Notes under the pieces: generated by a model
What the model was told of the DNA's origin: nothing
The model's input: only the letters and a program-made list of their open reading frames with translations
Databases searched by the model: none
Translations under genes and position numbers: made by a program
Origin: Anaeramoeba flamelloides
Lineage: Eukaryota > Metamonada > Anaeramoebidae
Assembly: GCA_027625915.1 (NCBI GenBank)
Contig: JANTQA010000008.1
Span: 8,726,501 to 8,790,500 of the forward strand
Direction: 5' to 3'
DNA: 64,000 bases
Part shown: piece by piece, positions 52,201-61,148 of the stretch
Layout: each line of letters starts with the position of its first letter
Position numbering within the stretch: the stretch's first letter is position 1

Positions 52201-53473
52201 TTTAATTTTGAAAATAGTTAAATAATTCATTTTCCCTTTTTAGAATTGAGAACTTTTGATGATTTTTAATTCTGGGGGTTGGTGATTTTTTAGGAAAGCT
52301 AAAGATAATTTAGATCTTTTTATTTGGCAATTAACAGTCAGGACTACTAATTAATTCAAATAAATATCTAAAAATTTTCACTTCATTTTCCGTTATACAA
52401 ATTTTTTTAGAAAAGCTTTGAAGAAAGCATTTTATTGGTTTAAATGTTAAAAAACTTTGTAAAATTGGGTGTGATTCAAAAGGTTCATTCTCTTGAGTTT
52501 TTTTAAAAGTTGAGATCTGAGATTACAAAATGGAAAATTGAACTAAATTTTTAATTGAATATATTTGAATTTATTAGTATTTTTGATGTATTAGTGAAAC
52601 TAGTATTAATAAGTAGAGTAAAAGTCTTTTATGAACATCAGAAATAAAATCAATTTAATAATTCTCTTGTTCATAAAAAATTGAAAAAAAATTTTAATCT
52701 CATTGAAAAAAATAGTCTCATCTGTCCCTTCATAATTGATCAGAATTTATTGACACTTAGCATCTCCAAAAAGTGTAAGTAGAAAATGCCACCAATAAAA
52801 TATTTCTAAAATTTTTGCTCTGATTTCATGGTCGACTGTTTCCTTAATAGTTTTTTGTTTCATAAAAAAATGGAAAAAAAAATTTGATCTTTCTGAAAAA
52901 AATTCCATTTCTGGGTTCCATGGTTGATCAGAATTTTTTGGCACTTGTTATAGACAGTATTTGAAAGTTAATAATGCCACCAATAACATCTGATTAAAAG
53001 TTTGTCCTGTTGTAATGAAAGACTGCTCCATTAATTGGTAAATATCAAAATAAACCTTAATGAGAGTTCTTTTATTAAACCTTAATGAAAGGTATTTCAT
53101 TAAAACAATAACTTTGAAGAAAAAAAAAAAAAAGTTTCCAGTTTTGATTCAAAGTCAGGAAAATTAATTAAAGATCTACCAAAATTAGAAGATTAAAAAG
53201 TCATTGTATAACTTAATAGTATGAACAAAATCAGTGTTTTTTGAACAAACGGTTCTGTCATCAAGTTGCCTTCACAAGCTAGAAAAAATCTAGAAAATAC
53301 GAAAAAAGCATACCTACGGTTTTGCCTAATGCATAAGAAATTGAACCACATGGAATTGTAGAACAGTCCCCGTCATCATCGTTACCAACTTTAACATATG
53401 TGCCGCAGCTAAATGCAAAAGTGTGAAGGAAGAAGAAATAGAAAAGAAATAAGAAAATTTTTTTGTTATGCAT
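43212..53473 (-). CDS. Surface protein: beta-helix (Pmp-like) + EGF-like + GCC2/GCC3 cysteine array + multi-pass membrane domain, 1531 aa
   Basis: Probable plasma-membrane receptor, adhesin or channel; function unknown. Exons: 53473-53314, 50004-49801 and 47443-43212, joined in phase 1 at both junctions (donors GTATGC, GTAAAA; acceptors AAAAG, ATTAG). Residues 1-22 are a signal peptide. GGAIY, GGAIY and GGGFY motifs between about 100 and 185 mark chlamydial-Pmp-type beta-helix repeats. An EGF-like unit (CYNGGQCNLTTGSCDC) lies near 239-255. From about 260 to 950, roughly 34 CxxGxYxxxxGxxxCxxC modules follow. About nine hydrophobic spans lie from 1005 to 1400, with MYCQPFNTKPRNFLEF before the second-last, a loop seen in TRP-like or protist polytopic proteins. 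A Lys/Asn-rich tail is probably cytoplasmic. The start ATG directly precedes the signal peptide. Appears intact. Confidence 0.87.
46060..46920 (-). repeat. Higher-order tandem duplication within the cysteine array
   Basis: The segment at 46081-46156 is nearly identical in DNA to 46351-46428, 270 nt (90 codons) away, and to about 46839-46912. The repeated protein block is CSEGTYNNQEGQAECFNC followed by STGTYNPN and GKYNNLEGQSECFNC. Identity at silent positions points to recent duplication or gene conversion, while the outer modules have diverged. Confidence 0.8.
47444..49800 (-). other. Intron 2 of the surface-protein gene, 2357 nt
   Basis: Phase-1 intron joining KSNDKG to GGAIYISC. T/A-rich DNA with no recognised repeat family or frame. 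Confidence 0.85.
51533..52345. repeat. Diverged direct duplication inside intron 1
   Basis: 51533-51755 and 52117-52345 share, in order, GAATAGAATTTTCATTTAGC / AACAAAATTTTCATTTAGC, TTTTATAAATCAAGG / ATGGG, TTATTTCAAATTT, TTTTTAG-ATTGA-AACTTT, and AATATTGATCTTTTTATTT / AATTTAGATCTTTTTATTT. Same orientation. Confidence 0.6.
52669..53030. repeat. Tandem duplication, period about 189 bp
   Basis: Two adjacent units each contain TTCATAAAAAAnTGGAAAAA, a TTGATCAGAATTTnTTG block, GACACTT/GGCACTT, AATGCCACCAATAA and a closing GACTGTTTCC / GACTGCTCC. The divergence between units suggests the duplication is not recent. Confidence 0.65.
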
Positions 53474-54420
53474 TTGGAAAAAAAATTAATTTTAAGATAA
53501 AATCATTGGAAATAGGGAAAAAGTAAAAATTAAATAACACTTTTATTGTATTCCTTCAACTAATCATCGATTTTGTTTACCCTTTTGCTTTTTTTTTATA
53601 CAATCCTTTTTCCTATTTATACTGCATTTATACAAAAACAGAATTGTTTTGGAAATTGATTTGAAGCAATAGAAATTATTCTTGTGTTTGAGATTTGCCC
53701 TGTTTTCAAAATTGTTTAAAAAATTATTTTTTGAAGTAAAAGAAACAATAATAAAAAATCTTCAGTTTTTTCATTCGAAATACACACACTCCAGCCAATA
53801 AATCAACATTTTGTTTTCGATCAAAATTTTTTGTATTTTTGCGAATTTTTTGAAATGTGTGACTTTTTTCAAAAACAAGAAATTTTAGTATAATTCTTCA
53901 TGATTGGATTTGAAATTAATAAGAAAAGGAATTTCTTTTTATGGAGAATTTTAGGTAAAGGAGAAAAAGACATTTTTTTATACCCTTTCTCTTTCCTCAA
54001 ACGAAATTCCTCAGAAGACTATTTGGCTTTTAAAGGAAGCGAACCTACACTCTTTATCAGATACTTTGATCTTTTAGGAAATCTTTAAAATTGCTGAACG
54101 AGAAGTTAATTGATTATTTATTTTCGATAACAATTTTTAAAGATCCCCACCATAAGAATAAATCAACTCCAGTATAATTTTATTCTTGAGTTCATATTTG
54201 TTTATTACCCTTTTATATTTTTATTTTATTTTTGAAAGTGATTCGATTAATTTTTCTTTAATCACACCTGTATTCAAACTATTTGTCGTTAGAAAAAAAT
54301 AAATTTCTGATTTTAATGGACTACCATAAATAAAAAAAAGACCCTCCAATACAACCATTTCTGAGATAGTCTCATTAAGTCCATTAATTAGGGTTTTTCG
54401 ATTGTTTTTTTTGAAAGGAT

Positions 54421-54665
54421 TTATAATGGTATTTGAAACCTAAATGGGAAATATTTTAACTTCATTTTCAATTTCCAATTACAAATTGAGTTTCCAAATT
54501 CCACCCTACTTCTTTGGGACTTGAATAAAAAAGAAAAAAACCTATAAAAGGAAGTGAAAATTTTAGCCCATTTAAAATTTAAATACCAGTAGAAGGACAA
54601 AAAGATTTTCTTTTGATTATAAATTCTGAGAAAATTCGTTACAATTTTGGTCAAGCCCAATAAAA
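54421..54665. repeat. Family G dispersed repeat, copy 4
   Basis: Shares AAATGGGAAATATTTTAACTTC-like DNA, GAAGTGAAAATTTT and a final TTCGTTACAATTTT with the copies near 107-360 and 5554-5745. Matching was by eye, at low identity. Confidence 0.35.
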
Positions 54666-56127
54666 AGATAAAGTTATATTCAATACCTTTTCGTATTTAA
54701 TTGATTTTAAAAAGATCTCTGTTTTTTTAATAATTATTCTTAAATTGTATAAAAATATGACTTTTTTAATTTGATAATGGCACTTTATTCTTTTCTATTG
54801 GGGTGTGTTCAAAACTTTTACATTATGAAAAGTGTTTGCTACCTTCTCCTATTTTTCCATTTTAAAAGATAACAATTTTTGAGAATAATAAAATCGGAAG
54901 ATTTTCCCATTTTACCAATCAAGAACCAATTAAACTGATACCAATAATATCACAACATCACACTATCCAAATATATTTATTTTAAATGACCAATTAAATT
55001 TTTTATCAGATTCGTTGTAGAGTAAATTAATTGTTGTCTCTACAAAATGTTAAAATAGGAAAGGAACAAAATCACTGATTGTTTAGTACAATTCATTTTT
55101 TGCTTTTGGCTTACAATAGCTGGTTTTATTCTTTTTGCATAATTTTTTTACAATTTGTGCCACAGTAAATTTATTATCAAATTTTTCTCAAAAAGACTCG
55201 CACTTGAGATGTAATAAAATAAAATAAAAAATTATTCATTAAAATGAAAATAAATATATAAACATCTCAACGAATACTGGAATGAGTAAAGAATATATTT
55301 CCAAATTCTTCAGTCTTGATTTGCTATTTGATTTTTTTTTCTTTAATATGTCAACTTTTTATAAGATATTGATCACAAGATCTTATCTTATAAATTGAGC
55401 ATTTTGATTTTTTTTTTATTAGATTTTTTGATTAATAAAGAAAAACCCAACATTTAAATTTCAAATATATGTTTGAATTAATGAACAAAAAGAACAAGGG
55501 TTTGACAATATTAAGTAAAAATGGAGTTTCTCAGGCATTAATTAAGGTTCCTAATTATATTTTGAGATAACTTTTTTATGGGCAATTTTTATTTTCAATA
55601 AAATAAGAAACCTAAAAAGTCGAATTTTTGTCAATTGGTCAGTGTGTTGGTAACTGTTTCGTTAAGTCAACTTGATTTTTTTATTTGTCTAATTCTTTGG
55701 GGTTAATTCTAGAATTCGGACGAAAATGACAAAAATTCAAAATTCATATATATTTCTTCTCAAGATTTTTGAAAGAAAAGAATTAGAAATTCACCTAAAG
55801 TGTTTAAATGTCTCTGTACTTAATGTGGATTCGTTGAATACAGGAATTAAAAGGGAATTAAAAAATATATTGTGGAATTGAACCTTTTTGGGTTAAAAAA
55901 AGAAAAAAAATCTAGGATACACATGTATATAAATCCAATTACACAAAAAAAAAGTTTCACAGATTTTCAATTATAAACATTCAAATAGCAAAAAAAAATT
56001 ATATCAAATCTCCAAAAATTAAAAAAAAAATTCAAAAGATAATAATCACAAAAAATTATATTAACCAAACATATTGAAGTTCCAAGGATTCTCAATTTGA
56101 ATAAAAAATCTAAAAGAATTCCCCATA

Positions 56128-56544
56128 CAGTCTTTCCAGGTATTACCATAAAAATTTAAATAAAACGCAATTGTTTTTTCTATTCTTATTTTACATTTTC
56201 AAAAAATTCCGAAATAAGAGTTATTATTCCAAAAAAAAATAATAATAAATGAACTATTATTCAAATTTTAAAAAAAAAAAAAAAAAAAAATTGAAAACTA
56301 ATGAAATACGTAAAATGATTGTTCAAAAAATGTAAATTTTTAAAGATTAGTAAAATTGATATTTTTTGTGTTTTTTTGGGACTGATACAGCCGTTCCAAG
56401 GTAACCCTAAAAATTTATATAAAACACAATTGATTTTTTTTCTGAATAATAACTCTTATTTCCAATTTTTTTGAAAACCTAAAACAAGAATAGAAAACTC
56501 AAATCTGTTTGATTTAAAATTTTATGGTATACCTGGAAAGACTG
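56128..56544. mobile_element. Family A element, copy 5 (CAGTCTTTCCAGG subtype)
   Basis: Left end CAGTCTTTCCAGGTATTACC at 56128, right end complementary (GGTATACCTGGAAAGACTG) at 56544, both flanked by TA. The arms are long complements (AAATAAAACGCAATTG, AATAAGAGTTATTATTC). The left arm of copy 6 begins inside it. Confidence 0.7.
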
Positions 56545-56726
56545 TAATTTTCAGTTTCATGGGATATTGTATTTTTTTTGATGTTTCAAAAATTTGAATA
56601 ACGGCTCATTTATTAAAATTTTTTATGAATAATAACTCTTATTTCCAAATTTTTCGAAAATATAAATAAGTATAGAAAATTCAATTGTGCTTTAATTAAA
56701 ATTTTATGTTAGCTTTGGAACGGCTG
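56388..56726. mobile_element. Family A element, copy 6 (CAGCCGTTCCAAGG subtype), interlocked with copy 5
   Basis: Left end CAGCCGTTCCAAGGTAACCC, right end GTTAGCTTTGGAACGGCTG, TA on both sides. The element overlaps copy 5, so the order of ends is left-5, left-6, right-5, right-6. Both contain the block TGAATAATAACTCTTATTTCC. Confidence 0.7.
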
Positions 56727-57232
56727 TAAGAAATTAATTAATTGATACTCATTTTTTAATTTCAAAAGTGTTAAATTTCTGTATACAATATAAAACTTTT
56801 TTTTTTTTTTACACAATCAATTTGATTTGACAAAATATAATTTGTGATTATTTTGTAACCCTCTAAATTTTAAACAGTAAGGATTTTCGAACTTTCTTGA
56901 GAAAAAAATAACTCATTTGAGAAATGAAAAAAATAATCTTCATTCATTTATTTATTTAGAGAAAGGAGTGTTTTAAGAAAATTTATTAAATAAAAAAAAA
57001 GAGAAAAATTATTAAAATATAATATAAAAAAAAATATATTTATATGTATAACCAAATAAAAACTATCCAAGTCCTAATACACGGGATGAATAAAAGCCCG
57101 AGAGAAAGATTATCGATTACAAATAAAAATTCTACAATCTATGAGTAATAATTGGTATTCGGCCTTCATTGTTCTTTTTTTAATTTAAATGAATGGAGTA
57201 AAATCTTTGGTTTTGCTCTATTCGTTTGAATC

Positions 57233-57257
57233 AAAAAAAAAAAAAAAAAAAAAAAAA
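57233..57257. repeat. Poly-A run, 25 nt
   Basis: Uninterrupted A run, followed by CCTAGACACTACCTC-type DNA resembling family D/K fragments elsewhere. Confidence 0.9.
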
Positions 57258-58180
57258 CCTAGACACTACCTCTCAGAGTGGGACACTAGGAGTCCTAATT
57301 TATATATTTTTTCCTATTACAATTTTTTTTTTGTTTTCATTTTATTATTTTTTCTTTATTACCTTAAGTTTTCTAAATAAGAGCTTTGATGAAAAATTCC
57401 CGACAAGAGTAATAAATTTCATAATTTTGATTATCCCGTTGAAGATTTTCTGGGTATTTTATTCAAAATATAACTTTCTCGTATAGTTTCTTATCTAGAA
57501 TTTTTGAAAACAAAATAACCTTGAAGATCTCAAAAAGATTCCAAAAGTGATAATTCAAAACTCACAAAACTGTTTTCAAAATTGTAAATTCTAACCAGAA
57601 GGATTCAAATTGAAAATTGAGATTCTCTCTTTGGCACTTTTTTCTCAAAATGTCCTCTTTTTTTGATTTTTGGTTTTTTGACATCCATTATATTTTACAT
57701 TGTAGGTTTTTTTTACGGTATTAGTAAATCTTTAAAATTATACAATTTTTTTTTTTTCATTTCCAAAAAAATATTTTTCATAGTATGACCCAACCCTTAC
57801 AAGGTTAGGGTGTATTGTGAGGCGGTAAAAGTTAAAGTATACCAAGAATGAAGTTACTTGATATTTATGATATCTGATTTGGATATTTCACATAATCTAA
57901 TTTATGTTAGAATACTTTAACCATATCTCCTAAAATTAAAAAAAGGTTCATCTATTAATCAAAGAAATCAAGATTTGGGGAAAAAAATCCCCATTTCATA
58001 AAAAATTTTCGTTTTCTATTATCTACATTAACTTTATTTTCGTAATGGGTGTTTGTTATTAAAAACAAGATGTATTTTTACTTTTTATTCTATTTACTTT
58101 TGCAAACTTCTATTTCAGTAAACACTATTGGTCAATCTGTGATCTTTGATCAAATATTTATGTTAAAAGAAATTACCTTT

Positions 58181-59117
58181 TTAATGGGTTAGATCCACTC
58201 TATATTCGTCTTGAATTAAGGTATACAGTCAGTTTCACTTTTAAGGCACAAACTTTCAACGAAATTTAAGGCACAATAAAAATCTCAAATTAAGGCACAA
58301 AATTCAAATTCTAGTAAAAATAAATTGTAAAAAAAAAAAATTCCAAAAAATATTCTTTAAATTGAGATTTTTTTGTGCCTTAAATAACGTTGAAAGTTTG
58401 TGCCCTTAAAGTGAAACTGACTGTATTCTAATTGGGTGTAAATGATATTACTGCTGCATTGTCCACATAGCTACAAAAAATCGATTATATTTATTAATGT
58501 ACAATAACTTATTAGATTTATTACTAACGAGCAGTATTAAAAAAAATATTTTTTTTAAAGTATCTTTTTATAAATCTAAAAATAGAAACCCAAAATAGTA
58601 GTAATCCAGTTTTTAATAATTCATACTTGGAAAACTTCCTAAAGTAACTATTTTTTTATTGTTTTTAATTTCAAAGATTAACTCAAAAAAATCAATATAA
58701 AACCTCAAAATCTGATTTAATTGTTTCCTTTTTATAAAACCAATTATAACATCAATTTAGTTCCAATAGGTTAAAAAAAATTAGTCAAAAGAATCCTATT
58801 CCTTAATTATTTAATTTTTTTAAAAAAAAAATGATTTTTTTCGCAACTAATATAAGAAAAACATTTATGAACTTTAAAGTCTGAAAGTCCACAAAAAAAC
58901 CTTTAAAATTTGTTGTGAAATCAAGATTAATTTTCTGAAATTGTTGTGTTTTTTACTAATACAAGGATCATTTTTATTTTGATCAGACCAACTATTAGTA
59001 ATAATTTTATAATCAAATTTATAGAGACGGTTGAACAGCAGAGTACGACATGTTTTATCTTTATTAACAACCTTACTTGATCTTAGACTCATCATCGGTA
59101 GACAATAAACTCTTAAA
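58181..59117. mobile_element. Family F element, copy 3, interrupted by a family B MITE
   Basis: The left arm at 58181-58225 (TTAATGGGTTAGATCC...ATATTCGTC) and the continuation from 58424 (TATTCTAATTGGGTGTAAATG) align to uninterrupted DNA in copies 1 and 2. The right end CGGTAGACAATAAACTCTTAA at about 59117 corresponds to the right terminus of copy 1. Diverged; a minus-strand frame at 58874-59143 lies in the right arm and is probably not a gene. Confidence 0.75.
58226..58423. mobile_element. Family B MITE, copy 2 (198 bp), nested in family F
   Basis: Begins CAGTCAGTTTCACTTTTAAG and ends AAAGTGAAACTGACTG, with TA on both sides. Internal AAGGCACAAA repeats make a near-perfect foldback. Its removal with one TA rejoins the family F sequence exactly in register with copy 1. 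Confidence 0.9.
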
Positions 59118-59299
59118 GAATTATTTATTGTAAATTTAACCAAATTATTTTTTTTTTAGATATTTTCCGTTATTTTTTTTTTTAATTAAAAAAAAAATGA
59201 ATATAGTTAAATATAAATATTTGACTCAATACTTTTGAATACTGAAAAACCACTGATATATATTCTTGAGAGGACTTTTTTGTTAAAAAAATATATTTT

Positions 59300-59480
59300 C
59301 TTTAGGTTTTTTTGAGTTTTCTATTTATTTGTAAAAATCTATTGATTGTCGAAATAAAATAGAAAACCCAAAAAAACCTAACAAAAATCTATAGAACACT
59401 TGTCAAATAAATAGAAAACTAAAAAAAACCTCGAAAAATTGACAGAAAAAAATAGAAAACACCAAGAAAACCAAGGTACT
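59300..59480. repeat. Palindromic AAAACC-rich repeat (family D/K fragment)
   Basis: TTAGGTTTTTTTGAGTTTTC with complementary AAAACCCAAAAAAACCTAA about 60 bp downstream, then further AGAAAAC-AAAAAAACC units to about 59480. The same type of DNA recurs at 63640-63750 and 63890-64000. Confidence 0.5.
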
Positions 59481-61148
59481 TGATAAGACTTCAGTTATGT
59501 TTTTTTCTATTTAAGAAATAAACTTAAAATATATTTAATTTTCTGTTTTTTACTTTAAAAATCTAAGTAAACCGCCTTTATATTTTCAAAAAAAAAAAAA
59601 ATTGAATTAAATCAAAGATTTTTCTCCATTCTTTTGAATACTAGAAAAACTTGGTACTCTACAGCATTTTAGTGACAGGCCAGTTTGGATTCAATATATT
59701 TATAAATAATGGGATATAATCCAGAGAATTATACTCTATTATTCAAGAATGTTGTAAACCTAAGTGATATAATATTTATTAGTAAAAAAATTTTTTTCTT
59801 GATATTTCATCTGTAGCTGAAAATGAAAACATTTTTAAAACTATTAGTTTTTATCTATTCAAGTAAATACCCGAAAGTTGAATTCTAAATAAAAATAATA
59901 TTCCAAGCTATTTATAATTTTTGCCCCAATATAACCTTTATTTTCTCCACTAGAGACTTTGAACCTTTGTATTACTACGGATAACAAAAAATCCAACAGC
60001 CCCAAGATTTTTATATCTTGTAATGTTGGTTATATTTTGAATAAACTTGATAAACAAAGTATGAAATGGTAATTGAATTTATATTTTTATCAAACTTGAA
60101 TTTTTCAATTTTATTTATTCTTATCAGTCATAAAATAGTTCAGATTTTCTTAACATTTTTTTCAATTTAAGGGAATAGTCTCTATTAAATTGTTTTACCT
60201 AAATTCTAATAGGGATTGAGATAATTTTTTGATAATTACTTTGATTTGAAATTTCATCTTTATTTTCAATATTAAAAATATTTCTAGATACGGAATCCTT
60301 ATTTATAAATTGGTCAAAAAAAAAAATAATAGATACTAGGAACTTATGGATATTCATGGATTTCATTTTCAAAAGCACTACTCTAAATACATTGAAAAAT
60401 ATGAAATTAATTTATATCCTTTATTCATTATTCTAAAAAAAATCATTACTATTATTAAGCAATGAACTTTTCAAAAGATTGTAGATATCATTGAAACCTT
60501 TCAAATACTTTAAAGGGGTGGAAAGTTAGTCAAAGTGTGAATTTTTATCTTAGCAATCCTAGATAGTGGTATTTAGAGAATACATGGGAAAATAATGACA
60601 TATAGAATTTTTAATTTTTTGTTTCCTAAAAGACTTTTCAAAAATGTCGATTGGAATTTGTGAAATCCATTTGTTTATTTCTATTTTTTATTCTTCCTGT
60701 TATTGATACTTTTGGTGATCAACAATTCTCAATCAAAAGATATTTTCAGATTTAAAAAAGATAATCGTCTGATATTCGCAAAAAATTTCAATTTCAAATA
60801 CCAAAACTGAAAATTTTTTAGATAAAAATGTTTTTAGGTAATCAAACAAACGATAAATTAGATTTACTCATCGATCAAAATTTGTTTTGTGTAGGATTCA
60901 CAACCGATAATTATATTTTAAAAAAAAATAATCGATGTCTCAAAAAATAGAGTTATTACTTGAAAGAATAAAAATGAACAATAAATGGATTTGTGTATAA
61001 ATTTTGGAACCAAATTCTATGAAAAGTAGCGATGTACCATAACAATAGTCAAAGATAAAAATTAAATTGAACTGTAATTTTGATGAAAAACATTGAGCAA
61101 ACATTTATTTTCAAGACTTTTTAAGAATTACCACAAAAATAAGCAAAT

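Larger units (their letters stand above)
50005..53313 (-). other. Intron 1 of the surface-protein gene, 3309 nt
   Basis: Phase-1 intron joining ALGKTV to VGQYTCLYQG. It contains a direct duplication of about 220 bp (51533-51755 and 52117-52345) and a tandem duplication with a period of about 189 bp (52669-53030). No coding sequence. Confidence 0.85.
53474..61148. other. Divergent intergenic region between surface-protein gene and CCT7
   Basis: A 7.7-kb stretch without a recognised gene. Contains family G copy 4 (about 54421-54665), the interlocked family A arms (56128-56726), a poly-A run of 25 (57233-57257), family F copy 3 with a nested family B element (58181-59117) and a palindromic AAAACCTAA-type block (about 59300-59480). 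The intervals 54700-56100 and 59700-61100 show nothing specific. Promoters of both flanking genes must lie at its ends. Confidence 0.6.

Noticed and set aside
58874-59143. Minus-strand 89-codon frame in the right arm of family F
   Set aside because: Considered as a transposase remnant because its composition is mixed, but the corresponding arm of the full-length copy at 62524-63291 is not open in the same way and no motif is visible.
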